64,000 nt of DNA from Aliiglaciecola sp. CAU 1673 (GCF_029223185.1 NZ_JARHUG010000005.1:62001-126000), one strand, 5' to 3'; positions 27,732 through 37,381 are shown, counted from the first letter of the stretch. Numbers and translations: made by a program. Notes: generated by a model from the letters alone, not told the origin.

Positions 27732-28031
27732 ATGCAGCAGTTAGTGCTTCACGAAAGCCAAGTGCAGATCAATGGCGATCTATTGATGTTGGACTGCTAC
27801 CCACTGACTCAGTCCATGGGCCTTAACGCATTTTCTCATCTGCTTTGTGAAACATTGGCAACAAGACCATTGGAGCTGGAGCAAGGCGCCGATCGTCAGC
27901 AGTGCCATTTCAGTTTCGCTAACAGCCGCTGGGTGCTTTGTATCGAGCAGCTGTGTGAGGCGGTTTGGATTGAACCACTAGGGGCTGCCGACCTTAATAA
28001 TCTGCGAAACACGCTGCTTGGGCTTTCATAG
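27732..28031 (+). CDS. DUF3630-like small protein
   Basis: A 99-residue cytoplasmic protein containing GDLLMLDCYPLTQSMGLN and SRWVLCIEQLCEAVWIEPL, which I associate with DUF3630, a short family common in Alteromonadales near recQ. No catalytic residues or transmembrane helices are evident. It is 55 bp upstream of the GGDEF-EAL gene on the same strand. Family assignment is from memory and moderately sure; function unknown. Confidence 0.65.
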   Translation: MQQLVLHESQVQINGDLLMLDCYPLTQSMGLNAFSHLLCETLATRPLELEQGADRQQCHFSFANSRWVLCIEQLCEAVWIEPLGAADLNNLRNTLLGLS

Positions 28032-28085
28032 CCACACAAAGTTATTATACTGGTCAGACTATCAGGGATACCGTTAGCCATTCAT

Positions 28086-30950
28086 TTGAAAGCATTTTGC
28101 CGTCTACTTTTACTTTTCTCATTTTGGGTTGTGCACAGTGCTGTCGCCCAACAAGAGATCCCGTCTGTCAATCTGGACGAACAAACCTTACAGCTGGATC
28201 TGCTTCCCAATCTGCAATTTCTGCGTACTGACAGCACCAATCAGCTATCCACAGTGCAAACGCTCGACGGCTGGACACGCTCCGGTGATTTCAGTCCTTT
28301 ACCCCAAAACCAAAGCCTGTGGGCAAGAATCAGTCTTCATCAACAAAGTAACGGCAGTATGCGCTATGGACTGCTGCTGGCTAATCCAACCTTGGACGAA
28401 GTGGATGTCTATCTGCTGGACGACAAAGGCCGCATACGCCGTTCTCTGTTGATGGGTGCCAGTCGGCCATTTTCTGCCCGGGAACTAAACCATCGGGACT
28501 TTCTGGTACCGCTGGAACTGCTGCCCGGCGATAAAATGGATGTTTACATCAGAATTAACGACAAAGGCCCATTGGTATTGCCCATTAAATTGTGGCGATA
28601 CAGTGAATTGATCGGCCAGGAACAACTTAATCTGGCGCTGCTGGGTGTTGTCGGCGGCGCCTTGATCATGCTGGCCCTTTATTATTTGGTGTCCTACACC
28701 CTGCTGCACAGCCCTGTGCGCTTCTGGTTTTCCCTCTCAAACCTTTGCTTTTTGCTGCTGTTCCTGAATGTGGAAGGCATATTGGCGCAAATGCTGCGGA
28801 TCTCAGCCTTTATCTCTGAGCTGACCCTGGTGTTGGTCGCATTCGCCTTAACGGCCTCGGCTAAAGTGGCGCATTTGATGCTGGTAAAGGTACCCGCATA
28901 CTGGCGCTATTGTTCGTATATTTTGTCGCTGTTACTACTGGCCACCCCTTTTGTGTTGGACCAATACTGGCAAATCATCGCTGCCATCGGTTTTGCCGGT
29001 GCCAGCTTGTGCTTGCAATTGCTGCTGGCCTGGCAGTTCAGAGACAAAGGCCATGGCCGCCCCAACCGCTTGTATGCCATTGGTTGGTCTACCGTTGCCC
29101 TGGCTTGTCTGCTCAGCAGCGGTTTGTATTTGCTGGGCATGGTGCTTGAAGAGAAACAGGGGCTTATTCTGACCTTTGTGGCCTTGTTTGGTGTGCTGTT
29201 AATAGCCCTGGCGGTTGAAATCCACGAACAGGGTAAAGCGCTCTCCCACTATGAGTTGCAACGCAGCACCATCAGTGATTTACGTCGTTTTTACGACCTG
29301 TTCCGAAACTCTGCAGAAGGTCTGTATACCTCGACCCTTAACGGTAAGCTGATCACTACCAATCCCGCGATGTGTTCCTTGTTTGGTTATGAAAACGAAC
29401 AGCAAATGCTTTCGGAATGCCGCAACACATCGCAGTTGTATGCCAATCAGGCCGATCGGCAAGCCTTGCTGGAAGAAATCAAGAAAAACGGCGTGGTGCT
29501 GGGTAAAGAAATACGCGGGGTAAAGCGCAACGGTTCCGAGTTTTGGTTCTCGATTTCCGTGCAAATGCGCCGTGAAAACAAAGAAGAATTCATGTTTGGG
29601 GCAATTGCCGATATCACCGAGCGCAAAGAATCCAATATGAGCCTGGAATATATGGCGACCCATGACCCTCTGACGGGTGTATACAACCGACGGGAGTTCG
29701 AACGCCGCCTGCGCAAAGCACTGCGCAACGCCGAGAGTCAGGATTCTGAGCTGACCCTGCTGTATATGGACTTGGATCAATTTAAGGTAGTCAACGATAC
29801 CTGCGGCCACAAAGCAGGCGATGTGCTGATTAAGCAGCTCTCTCAGCAACTCAATCAGGTGGTGGAAACAAAAGGTTTGCTGGCGCGCTTGGGCGGTGAC
29901 GAATTTGGTGTATTGCTGGAATCGGATCAAGCCAACGACCAAAACGCCTATCTGCTGGCTAACAAGATCCTCAATGTGGTGCAGCAATTTCGTTTCTTTT
30001 GGGAGAATCGCATTTTCACCCTGGGGATCAGCATTGGTTTGGTGCCCTACACAAAACAAGTGCATAGTCCCGAACAGCTGCTGAGCATGGCGGATTCAGC
30101 TTGTTATATGGCCAAGGAGCAAGGGCGTAATCAAATCCACACTTACTCCAAAAAAGACGACAAGATCCAACGCTACGAAACTGAGTTGCATTGGGTGTCT
30201 TTAATCAACAAGGCGCTGACGGAAAACCGCTTCGAGCTGTATTACCAGCACTACCACCCCCTGGCCAAACTGGCACAAGGCTACCACTACGAAATTCTGT
30301 TACGCATGCAAGGCGATGAAGGGGAGCAACTGGTCTCTCCCGGCTTGTTTATGCCAGCCGCAGAGCGCTACAACCTCACGGCACAAATTGACCGCTGGGT
30401 GATTGAGCACTATTTCCAGTGGCTTTCTCAAAATCCTGAGCACAAGGAACAACTGATTCGGGCCAATATTAACTTGTCCGGGCACTCCCTCGGCGATAAA
30501 GAATTGCGCTTGTTTGTGCTCAATGCCTTTGAAAAATACGGTATCCCTTACCAAAAAGTCTGCTTTGAAATCACCGAGAGTATGGCCATCATCAAAATGG
30601 ATGAGACCTTGCAGTTTATTAAGACTTTCCACCAACTGGGCTGCCGTTTTGCACTGGATGATTTTGGTAGCGGCTTCTCCTCCTACGGCTATCTCAAATC
30701 ACTGCCGGTCAATTACGTTAAAATTGACGGTGGGTTTGTAAAAGACCTGCTCAACGACCCGGTGAGCATGGCCATGGTCAGTTCTATCAAAGAAGTGGCC
30801 AAAGCCATGGGTATGAAAACCGTGGCCGAGTTTGTGGAAAGCAAAGAGATCATGGTCGAGCTAGGCAAGATGGGGGTGGACTATGCCCAAGGCTATGGCG
30901 TTGCCAAACCTGCGGCACTCAGTGAATTCCAGCCACTGACCAGCGGTTGA
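28086..30950 (+). CDS. Membrane GGDEF-EAL protein with 7TMR-DISM sensor and PAS domain
   Basis: A 954-residue c-di-GMP signalling protein starting with TTG at 28086 and a signal peptide ending SAVAQ. The order is: periplasmic DISM-type sensor (about 25-175), seven membrane helices (about 185-385), PAS (about 395-520), GGDEF (about 525-690, motif RLGGDEF near 604) and EAL (about 705-950). The GGDEF motif is intact and looks active as a cyclase. The EAL motif reads EIL, while the metal-site CFEITES, LDDFGSG and YVKIDG remain, so phosphodiesterase activity is possible. No RxxD inhibitory site precedes GGDEF. Confidence 0.92.
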   Translation: MKAFCRLLLLFSFWVVHSAVAQQEIPSVNLDEQTLQLDLLPNLQFLRTDSTNQLSTVQTLDGWTRSGDFSPLPQNQSLWARISLHQQSNGSMRYGLLLANPTLDEVDVYLLDDKGRIRRSLLMGASRPFSARELNHRDFLVPLELLPGDKMDVYIRINDKGPLVLPIKLWRYSELIGQEQLNLALLGVVGGALIMLALYYLVSYTLLHSPVRFWFSLSNLCFLLLFLNVEGILAQMLRISAFISELTLVLVAFALTASAKVAHLMLVKVPAYWRYCSYILSLLLLATPFVLDQYWQIIAAIGFAGASLCLQLLLAWQFRDKGHGRPNRLYAIGWSTVALACLLSSGLYLLGMVLEEKQGLILTFVALFGVLLIALAVEIHEQGKALSHYELQRSTISDLRRFYDLFRNSAEGLYTSTLNGKLITTNPAMCSLFGYENEQQMLSECRNTSQLYANQADRQALLEEIKKNGVVLGKEIRGVKRNGSEFWFSISVQMRRENKEEFMFGAIADITERKESNMSLEYMATHDPLTGVYNRREFERRLRKALRNAESQDSELTLLYMDLDQFKVVNDTCGHKAGDVLIKQLSQQLNQVVETKGLLARLGGDEFGVLLESDQANDQNAYLLANKILNVVQQFRFFWENRIFTLGISIGLVPYTKQVHSPEQLLSMADSACYMAKEQGRNQIHTYSKKDDKIQRYETELHWVSLINKALTENRFELYYQHYHPLAKLAQGYHYEILLRMQGDEGEQLVSPGLFMPAAERYNLTAQIDRWVIEHYFQWLSQNPEHKEQLIRANINLSGHSLGDKELRLFVLNAFEKYGIPYQKVCFEITESMAIIKMDETLQFIKTFHQLGCRFALDDFGSGFSSYGYLKSLPVNYVKIDGGFVKDLLNDPVSMAMVSSIKEVAKAMGMKTVAEFVESKEIMVELGKMGVDYAQGYGVAKPAALSEFQPLTSG

Positions 30951-31089
30951 TCGGCGCTGTAGTTGATAAAAATTGCAGCAAATAAGGCAAAAGCCGGGAT
31001 TTACGGGCGAATTTGAATTTTCATTCAAGCCCTTTGCCGCTATATTGTGCGCGCGAGACTACACTTAGGCGAGTAACAGTATTAGCGAC

Positions 31090-31710
31090 ATGATGAAACA
31101 AGCGGATCCCCTTTACGACTATATCAGTTCTGCCAAATTACCCACCCGTTTGGGACAGTTCACTATCCATGGCTTTGTGGAACTGGCTACCGACCAGGAG
31201 CATGTCGCCTTGTCTTATGGCCAATGGCAACCGGGTGAAGTCATCCCCATCCGCATCCATTCAGAATGTTTAACCGGCGACGCGTTATTCAGTACCCGCT
31301 GTGACTGCGGTTTTCAGTTGGAAAAGGCGCTGCAGAATATCGTTGAGCAAGGTAAAGGCGTACTCTTGTATTTGCGCCAGGAAGGTCGCGGCATTGGCTT
31401 ACTCAACAAGATCCGTGCTTACCATTTGCAAGACAACGGCATGGATACGGTGGAAGCCAATGAACACCTGGGCTTTGATGCCGACCTGCGCGATTACCGC
31501 ATCTGCAAATACATGCTGGATTGTCTCAAGGTCAAAAAGGTACGCCTGATGACCAATAACCCCAGAAAAATCCAGGCCCTTCGTGACCTGGGCATTGATG
31601 TGGTCGAGCGCACCCCCATCGACCACGGTATCACTCAGGAAAACAAAGGCTACCTGCGCACCAAAACCCAGAAATTGGGCCACGAATTCGACCCCCATCT
31701 GCTCAAGTAA
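31090..31710 (+). CDS. ribA: GTP cyclohydrolase II RibA
   Basis: The first enzyme of riboflavin synthesis, converting GTP to the diaminopyrimidine ribosylphosphate, formate and pyrophosphate. At 206 residues it is a stand-alone RibA, not fused to RibB. The zinc ligands appear in [19 protein letters not shown] (C-x10-C-x-C). [16 protein letters not shown] and the C-terminal [15 protein letters not shown] are also typical. The ATG follows a weak ribosome site. No FMN riboswitch is evident in the 139 bp upstream. Confidence 0.95.
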   Translation: MMKQADPLYDYISSAKLPTRLGQFTIHGFVELATDQEHVALSYGQWQPGEVIPIRIHSECLTGDALFSTRCDCGFQLEKALQNIVEQGKGVLLYLRQEGRGIGLLNKIRAYHLQDNGMDTVEANEHLGFDADLRDYRICKYMLDCLKVKKVRLMTNNPRKIQALRDLGIDVVERTPIDHGITQENKGYLRTKTQKLGHEFDPHLLK

Positions 31711-31778
31711 GTCCACTGAAGGTTCTGCTTGCCAGCAGGCAGAGCCTCAAGTTAGGCTAATTTAACATTCCATTTCCA

Positions 31779-32324
31779 ATGGGCCTTATGAACGCCGCCT
31801 CAGAAGACACTGTATTGCTGCTGAATAAACAGCAATTGCTTGCCATTATCCAGGCACAATCGCGCATTATCGGGCAAAACCTGAAACTGGATCAGGTGAT
31901 GAACAAGATGGCTGAATTGGCGCAGGACCTAACTTACGCCGATGGTGCGGTAGTGGAATTAGAAGAAGGCGATCAGATGGTATATCGGGCCGCCACCGGC
32001 AAAGCCACCGAACAATTGGGGATGCGCCTGAATAAAAGCACCAGCTTGTCCGGCTTATGCTTAAAAGAAAACAAAGTACTTTATTGTGAAGACGCAGACA
32101 GTGATCCGCGTGTGGACAAACAGGCCTGTGCGCGGGTGGGCCTTCGCTCCATGCTTGTTGTGCCCTTGCAGCACGAGCAACAATGCTTTGGCGTGCTGAA
32201 AGTGTTTTCACCTAAAGAAAAAGCCTTCGATGATGTGGATGTGCAGGTACTTAACATGGTCGCCCATGTGGTTGCCGCGGCCATTAATGCTTCCCTGACA
32301 CAACAGCAAGGCCTGGCAGAATAG
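31779..32324 (+). CDS. GAF domain protein
   Basis: A 181-residue single-domain protein. A helical start (NKQQLLAIIQAQSRIIGQNL) leads into a GAF domain with DGAVVELEEGDQMVYRAATG, then NKVLYCEDADSDPRVDKQAC and SMLVVPLQHEQQCFGVLKVFS. There is no output domain, so it probably acts as a ligand-sensing partner protein. The stop is directly followed by the ATG of the dehydrogenase gene, so the two are probably cotranscribed. Confidence 0.82.
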   Translation: MGLMNAASEDTVLLLNKQQLLAIIQAQSRIIGQNLKLDQVMNKMAELAQDLTYADGAVVELEEGDQMVYRAATGKATEQLGMRLNKSTSLSGLCLKENKVLYCEDADSDPRVDKQACARVGLRSMLVVPLQHEQQCFGVLKVFSPKEKAFDDVDVQVLNMVAHVVAAAINASLTQQQGLAE

Positions 32325-33356
32325 ATGACAACTACCAATAGCGGTTTTGCCCTCAAGCTGATTGACGATCCAGAAGCCGGCTTTGCGGAGCGCCTGCAAC
32401 GGCTCTCCAAACCCATGCCCAGCCCTAAACCCGGGCATGTACTGATTAAGATGCTGGCCTCACCGGTGAATCCCTCCGATCTGGTCTATTTACGTGGTCA
32501 ATACGGCTTGCCGCCAAAGGACAATACTTTTGCCGGTTTTGAGGGCTGTGGCCTGGTGGTGGACGCCAATGCCGGGCTCTACGGAAAATGGTTAAAAGGC
32601 AAGAGAGTAGCGGTAGCCGCACAGCCCGGCATCGATGGCGTATGGGCACAATATGCTTGTACATTAGCCAGTTACTGCTTACCGGTAAGAGACGACATTG
32701 ATGATGCCCAAGCAGCAACACTGATTGTCAATCCTTGCACTGTGGTTTGCTTGCTTGACAGAGCCAAGGCTCTGGGAGCCAAGGCCGTTGTTATCAATGC
32801 TGCAGCCAGTCAGGTGGGCAAAGGTCTTATCCGCTATGCTCAGCGGCTGAATATCAAAACCATCGCCACCGTGCGTAGTGAGACGAATCTGAATGTAGTT
32901 CGTAACTTGGGGGCGACCCATGCTTTGCTGACCACAGACCAGGACTTTAGCATGCAGCTAAAAGCCGCCGTTGAGGCCACGGGCGCCACAGTCCTGTTAG
33001 ATGCAGTTGCGGAAAAAGAGACACCAAGAGTGCTCAAACAGATGCCTCAGGGCAGTACGGCCATTCTCTATGGACGCCTGGAAGAAACCCATGATCCCTT
33101 GGGAGGCCATTTTAGCGTGGCCGATGTGATTTTCCGGGATATTCGCATTGAGGGATTCTGGCTGGCACGCACCATAAAGAACATGCCTATCTGGCGAGTG
33201 ATTCAAATGAATAGAAGGGTCCAGCAACTCTTTGCCGAGGGCATTTTTCACACCGATATTCGTGGTCAATATGGCTTTGATTCCTTCTTACCTGCCCTTG
33301 AGCACTATGCTGAGCATAAGAGCGACGGCAAGGTAATTTTGAGGCCTTGGGACTAG
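32325..33356 (+). CDS. MDR-family (quinone oxidoreductase-like) dehydrogenase
   Basis: A 343-residue medium-chain dehydrogenase. Its N-terminal GroES-like domain has ASPVNPSDLVYLRGQYG and FAGFEGCGLVV; its C-terminal Rossmann domain has VVINAAASQVGKGLIRYAQ. The catalytic-zinc Cys/His ligands of alcohol dehydrogenases are not present, so it is likely a zinc-free NADPH-dependent reductase of quinones or enoyl compounds. The stop overlaps the stop of the convergent DUF1622 gene by four bases. Confidence 0.85.
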   Translation: MTTTNSGFALKLIDDPEAGFAERLQRLSKPMPSPKPGHVLIKMLASPVNPSDLVYLRGQYGLPPKDNTFAGFEGCGLVVDANAGLYGKWLKGKRVAVAAQPGIDGVWAQYACTLASYCLPVRDDIDDAQAATLIVNPCTVVCLLDRAKALGAKAVVINAAASQVGKGLIRYAQRLNIKTIATVRSETNLNVVRNLGATHALLTTDQDFSMQLKAAVEATGATVLLDAVAEKETPRVLKQMPQGSTAILYGRLEETHDPLGGHFSVADVIFRDIRIEGFWLARTIKNMPIWRVIQMNRRVQQLFAEGIFHTDIRGQYGFDSFLPALEHYAEHKSDGKVILRPWD

Positions 33357-33721
33357 TCTTTTCTCTGTTGCTGTTTCCAGGGCCAACTGCCTTCCACTTC
33401 CAAATGCAGCATTAGTCCCAGAAATGCCCGAATCAAAATTATCAAACCCAGAATCATCAGATTTTCCAGGGAATCGGCGACCACCACAGTGCGGATAATG
33501 TCCCCTGCTATCAGAAACTCCAATCCGAGGATAATCGAACGCCCGATATTCTGTCGGTAGCATTGATAGGCCTGCCCTTGTGGTAACAATCTGTAACCGC
33601 GCAGGAAGTGAACAGTGGATACCAAAGCGCCAACCACGATGACTATTACACCGAAAGCTTCGATTGAATAACCAATCAGGGTGATCCAATTAACAAACTC
33701 CCCGAGAAAACCGTTTTGCAT
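33353..33721 (-). CDS. DUF1622 family membrane protein
   Basis: A 122-residue protein with two to three membrane helices and the family core LGLEFLIAGDIIRTVV followed by LIILIRAFLGLMLHLE. DUF1622 proteins are small inner-membrane proteins of unknown function. It lies 37 bp after the next gene upstream on the same strand. Confidence 0.85.
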   Translation of the reverse strand: MQNGFLGEFVNWITLIGYSIEAFGVIVIVVGALVSTVHFLRGYRLLPQGQAYQCYRQNIGRSIILGLEFLIAGDIIRTVVVADSLENLMILGLIILIRAFLGLMLHLEVEGSWPWKQQQRKD

Positions 33722-33758
33722 CGCATCGTTCCCTTCAGGTGACCGCTTGCCTTGCCAC

Positions 33759-34133
33759 TCATTTTGGCGCCATTGCAGATAGAAAGTCGCTCAACCTCGC
33801 CTCAGAATCGTCCAACATCAACGGAATCTTGACCACCTCGGCCAACTCTCTTTCTATCACTGTCTTAAACAGCACCGCCACTTCTACTGCTATGGCTTCA
33901 CAGCCGGCTTTCTCAAAGGCCCTGTACGCATCTCCCAGCGCCTTCAGGCCATCCGGTGTCAAGGCCGCCAGATTTCGTGGATGTTCAAATAACAACCACT
34001 GATTGAGGCAAGCAGCCATAGCCAACACCGCGTCCCTATATCGCTCGATACCGTATTGATTAAAGCTGTCTATCGGGTAGCTATGAACAGTCTTATCTAT
34101 CAACGTCAGGCTGAAAGTACCATGCTCTTTCAT
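33759..34133 (-). CDS. Hypothetical soluble protein
   Basis: A 124-residue protein that I do not recognise. It reads as an alpha-rich cytoplasmic protein, with RYRDAVLAMAACLNQW and ALGDAYRAFEKAGCEAIAVEVAVLF as probable amphipathic helices. The ATG at 34133 is close behind the stop of a STAS-like gene on the same strand, so the two may form a small operon with the DUF1622 gene. Confidence 0.6.
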   Translation of the reverse strand: MKEHGTFSLTLIDKTVHSYPIDSFNQYGIERYRDAVLAMAACLNQWLLFEHPRNLAALTPDGLKALGDAYRAFEKAGCEAIAVEVAVLFKTVIERELAEVVKIPLMLDDSEARLSDFLSAMAPK

Positions 34134-34202
34134 CTCAGCATCCTACTCGATATCTGCCCAAAAAATGTTCTTTGAAACTAACAATGTTCTGTATTGCAGA
34201 CA

Positions 34203-34583
34203 TTATTCTCTCTCTAAAAGCCAGTCTATGGCCTCTTTCTCATGCGCAAAATTCTTTAGATGATGACCGGCCGATGTGGCGATCCCTTCGATCAAATCTT
34301 GTTTGTACTGAGACAGTTTGACCACCCTTGCGATACGAAATTTGCTGAAGAGTCTCTTTAGACTATGCATAACGGCCATCAGTGCTGCACTGTCATAGTC
34401 CAACTCCAGGCCGGTACCATCCACCAGCAGCTTATTGCAATGGTGCTGGTCGGCCAGTTCTTGCAAGGAGTGATAGGCTGAAACAATATCTTCAGGACGT
34501 GCGAGACCTTTAAAGACCGCGTGCACATACTCTTGTGCGGCATTGTACTTAGCGTCGATTTCCAAACCCATCAGGTCAGCCAC
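34203..34583 (-). CDS. STAS/SpoIIAA-like protein
   Basis: A 126-residue soluble protein of alternating beta and alpha elements: EYVHAVFKGL, KLLVDGTGLELDYD, RIARVVKLSQYKQDLIEG and a C-terminal EKEAIDWLL. The last element, in which a strand is followed by acidic residues and a helix ending in WLL, is the pattern of SpoIIAA/STAS-like stand-alone domains (PF11964 type). No partner kinase or phosphatase is nearby. The call is by fold pattern. Confidence 0.55.
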   Translation of the reverse strand: MADLMGLEIDAKYNAAQEYVHAVFKGLARPEDIVSAYHSLQELADQHHCNKLLVDGTGLELDYDSAALMAVMHSLKRLFSKFRIARVVKLSQYKQDLIEGIATSAGHHLKNFAHEKEAIDWLLERE

Positions 34584-34650
34584 AGCATTGCTCAGATATA
34601 CACATTCCAGCAGAAAATTGGCGATATTCCAGTGTCTTAACCCAAGTCCG

Positions 34651-35637
34651 TTAATAGGGCAGGAAGTTAAAGGCGTACTCCAAAGTGGTTCTGGTCACAT
34701 TCTGTTGACCAAAATCTATCATCCCAATGCGGGCCAGCAGCTTTTGTTCCAAATCGGGCATCTTTAATTCGCTGTCCAGTAAGGTAACTTCAGAGAGTCG
34801 GCCGTCAGGCTCAATCACCAGTTTCACCAGCATCTTGCCCTGCAGTGCAGGATCCTGGCGCAGCGCACGCCGATACAAGGCATACACAGCGCCTTTATTG
34901 GCATCTAAAACTTTACGAATTGACTCCAGGCTGCGATCACCGACGATATCTTTTTCCTGCTCGATACGCTTGGCTGCAAGTGAGACAGAGCCTTCATTCG
35001 GCGCCACATATTCAGTGGTCTTATGTCCGGCCATTTCCCCTTTTGCACCGATATTACTGCTGACATTGGCCTGCGTCAGTCCGCCACTGGCAGTCTCTAC
35101 GGTTTTACCAATATGCTTGCGCTGGGTTTGCTCGGCCTTGCCGGCTCCCTCGATAGTTTTGGTATTGGCCAGGTTTTCCACATTCAGGCTCTGACGCATA
35201 CTGGCCAAATCATCGGTAAAAGCTAATAGACCACTTTGCTTGGCATTCTCTTTAGCCTGCTGCAATTTTTCTGCCTCGGTAGGCTGTGCTATCGGCTTGG
35301 GTTCGGTTTTGGGTTTCTCTACCGGCTTGGGCTTTTCCACCGGTTTAGGTGGGGGCGGCACCTCTTTGGGCGGCTCTTCTACCTTGGGCGGTTCGATTTT
35401 CTGGGGCTCGGGTTTGACTTCCGGCGGTGGTAATTCCTTGGCTTTGATTAACTTGGCCAATTGCGGTGGTAACCTTTCCTGCTCTTCACGGGTTTGTGGA
35501 GGCAGCTCCACCAGCTTGACCCAAACCGCCAGCAATAAGGTCAAGGCCAGGGCAATCAGGGTAAACTGGCGAAAGCGCTTATTTTCCTGAGCGCCACTGC
35601 TCCAAGGCAGTTGAGCTTGCAATGTGGTGCTGCTCAT
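34651..35637 (-). CDS. AgmX/PglI-type TonB-like energy transducer (GltG-like)
   Basis: A 328-residue protein. A short cytoplasmic N-terminus precedes one transmembrane helix (TLIALALTLLLAVWVKLV). A proline/glutamate/lysine-rich periplasm-spanning stretch follows (about 60-120, with PPPPKPVEKPKPVEKPK), then a C-terminal domain starting SLESIRKVLDANKGAVYALY, the AgmX/PglI C-terminal domain related to TonB. It is the last gene of the 15-gene block and overlaps the upstream ExbD gene by four bases. Together with one TolQ and two TolR homologues it should form a PMF-driven trans-envelope motor. The same domain occurs in GltG/GltJ of the Myxococcus gliding machine. Confidence 0.85.
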   Translation of the reverse strand: MSSTTLQAQLPWSSGAQENKRFRQFTLIALALTLLLAVWVKLVELPPQTREEQERLPPQLAKLIKAKELPPPEVKPEPQKIEPPKVEEPPKEVPPPPKPVEKPKPVEKPKTEPKPIAQPTEAEKLQQAKENAKQSGLLAFTDDLASMRQSLNVENLANTKTIEGAGKAEQTQRKHIGKTVETASGGLTQANVSSNIGAKGEMAGHKTTEYVAPNEGSVSLAAKRIEQEKDIVGDRSLESIRKVLDANKGAVYALYRRALRQDPALQGKMLVKLVIEPDGRLSEVTLLDSELKMPDLEQKLLARIGMIDFGQQNVTRTTLEYAFNFLPY

Positions 35638-36146
35638 GGCGCCACTCCGCCCGGGGCTTCTTTATGCTCAACGGCCAGGGCAATTTCCGTGTAACCGGCT
35701 TCGGCACAAGTCTGCATAATCTTTTTCAACAGGGCATAGGGCACGGCCTGATCACCCATGATGGTGATTTGTCTGCCGATTTGTTCTTCCCCTTCAGCAA
35801 CAGGCGTTTTTTGTGCATGACGAGTTAGCTCTGCCATCAGAGGCGCAATCAGGTCTTCGCCACTGGCAAGAACAGCATCCACATCCACCAGTTTTTGCCC
35901 CTGCAACACCAGTTGCTGGTTATTGACCATCAGCAGCAGGGTTTCCTTGGCCGGGGTATTGGCGCCGGAGGTGGGTAACTGCACCGATTTATGGGTTTGC
36001 AGCACCTGCACATCTGAGGCATTCAGCATCAGGAAAAACACTAAGATGGTAAAAATATCCATCAATGACACCAGGCTCAGTTTAGCCTGGTTAGATAGGC
36101 GTTTGTGGTGGCGCTCCATGCGCTTGGCCCTGACCGACTGTTTCAT
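35634..36146 (-). CDS. ExbD/TolR family protein, copy 2
   Basis: A 170-residue protein. The N-terminal helix LVSLMDIFTILVFFLMLNA contains the conserved proton-relay Asp. A periplasmic C-terminal domain with IMGDQAVPYALLKKIMQTC follows. It is the second of two ExbD paralogues in tandem, overlapping its neighbours on both sides (ATGA type). Two unequal TolR homologues with a single TolQ is the composition of the AglRQS motor rather than of the Tol or TonB systems. Confidence 0.9.
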   Translation of the reverse strand: MKQSVRAKRMERHHKRLSNQAKLSLVSLMDIFTILVFFLMLNASDVQVLQTHKSVQLPTSGANTPAKETLLLMVNNQQLVLQGQKLVDVDAVLASGEDLIAPLMAELTRHAQKTPVAEGEEQIGRQITIMGDQAVPYALLKKIMQTCAEAGYTEIALAVEHKEAPGGVAP

Positions 36147-36715
36147 TGGGCCTCCACTGCGGACGCTTCCTGCAAGCGCGCTTTGATGGCGTCCACATCG
36201 CCGGGAATATCGGCAAAAGACACCTGTGGGAAGAGCTCTGCCTCCACCACCGAGGCCACCACCACATCGGGATAGGAGCGGGTGGTATCTAATAGCGAAA
36301 TCAGGCTTTGATAATTCACACTGTCATCCACCAGCAGGGTCAGATCTTTCTTATCGACGTTTTTCGCCAGCAGGCTTTGCTTTATCTGCCGCAAGGTGAG
36401 TTGCAAGCTGTCATAGTCCTGAGTGGCGTCTGCGCTATCGGCAGGCACCGTCAGCGGAATGTCTTTGACCAGGTACCCTTGCGGAAAATACACCGCCATA
36501 CCGGCATTGGTGACTACCACTTCGATCTGCTGATTCTCAATGGACTCGCCTTCGCCCAGACTTTCCAAACCGGGCAGCGCCAGCTCCACCACGGTGATGC
36601 GGGAAAACACCATCATCATCAACAGCACCGGCACCAGCACGATCATCAGGTTCATAAAGGACGTGATGTCGAGCTCGGCGTCGGGGCGCGCCAGGCGCTT
36701 GCGTTTACCCAGCAT
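36143..36715 (-). CDS. ExbD/TolR family protein, copy 1
   Basis: A 190-residue protein with the Asp-containing membrane helix ELDITSFMNLMIVLVPVLLM and a periplasmic domain with DKKDLTLLVDDSVNYQSLIS. Residues after the helix (about 50-110) are longer than in copy 2. The start ATG directly precedes the TolQ stop, and the stop overlaps copy 2. Divergence between the two copies suggests distinct roles around one ion channel. Confidence 0.9.
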   Translation of the reverse strand: MLGKRKRLARPDAELDITSFMNLMIVLVPVLLMMMVFSRITVVELALPGLESLGEGESIENQQIEVVVTNAGMAVYFPQGYLVKDIPLTVPADSADATQDYDSLQLTLRQIKQSLLAKNVDKKDLTLLVDDSVNYQSLISLLDTTRSYPDVVVASVVEAELFPQVSFADIPGDVDAIKARLQEASAVEAQ

Positions 36716-37381
36716 TTACTGATCCGAACTGCGGGTCTTAGGTTGAATGCCGTTTCTGGCGATCAGCAGGTTGAGGCACTTGACCCCGGCCATCTCCATG
36801 CTGTCAATAATCTCGGTAGTGCGGGTCTGTAAAATGCTGTGCAAACCCAGCAGCGGAATGGCCGCAATCAAACCGAAAGCGGTGGTGTTCATGGCCACCG
36901 AAATACTCTGCGACAGCAAGCTGGCTTTTTCGGCCGGATCGGCATTGGCCACCGCCGAGAAGGCGGCAATCAGACCGATAATGGTACCCAAAAGGCCCAG
37001 CAAGGTAGAAATATTGGCCAGAGTGCCCAGATAGCCGGTACGTTTTTCCAGTCTGGGAATAGTTTCCATCAACCCTTCTTCCATGGCGTACTCGATATCC
37101 TCACGGCGAGGACTGATGCCCAGGCGGCTGATACCGGCAGCAATCACCCGGCCAATAGGCGCATCGCTGCGCTCGCCGAACTGAATAACCTGCTCGTACT
37201 GGCTTTTCAGTAACAGCGGCTCAAGCTCAGCAAAAGCCTTTTTGTTGGTGCGTCTGGCAAAGGACAGAAAAAGATAACGCTCCACCGCAATGGCCAGGCC
37301 CAGGGCCAGGACAATGGCGATAGGAAACATAAAGGGACCGCCTTCTTGAAAAAAACGAACCACAACAGTGCTGATATCCAT
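36716..37381 (-). CDS. MotA/TolQ/ExbB proton channel family protein
   Basis: The ATG at 37381 (AGAGGAA five bases upstream) gives 221 residues. Three membrane helices are visible: FMFPIAIVLALGLAIAVERYL, then TLANISTLLGLLGTIIGLIAAF and TAFGLIAAIPLLGLHSIL, including the conserved Thr and small-residue pore positions of the family. It forms the stator channel with the two ExbD proteins encoded next. The upstream gap of 78 bp is the largest in this part of the block. Confidence 0.92.
   Translation of the reverse strand: MDISTVVVRFFQEGGPFMFPIAIVLALGLAIAVERYLFLSFARRTNKKAFAELEPLLLKSQYEQVIQFGERSDAPIGRVIAAGISRLGISPRREDIEYAMEEGLMETIPRLEKRTGYLGTLANISTLLGLLGTIIGLIAAFSAVANADPAEKASLLSQSISVAMNTTAFGLIAAIPLLGLHSILQTRTTEIIDSMEMAGVKCLNLLIARNGIQPKTRSSDQ

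Noticed and set aside
29280-30065. 261-codon frame antisense to the GGDEF-EAL gene
   Set aside because: Shadow of the well-supported signalling gene; the protein has no plausible composition or domain.
30951-31089. FMN riboswitch upstream of ribA
   Set aside because: The 139-bp gap lacks the conserved RFN element segments such as AGGGGCG and the long base stem.
34651-35637. Tol-Pal system
   Set aside because: No TolB propeller with Pal lipoprotein or YbgF/CpoB in the usual order; the propeller protein at 47301 carries heme motifs and is not TolB.
34651-37381. Ordinary TonB-ExbB-ExbD iron uptake system
   Set aside because: There is no TonB-dependent receptor nearby, there are two ExbD copies, the C-terminal domain is of the AgmX/PglI type and the partners are TPR scaffolds, so a standard TonB system does not explain the block.
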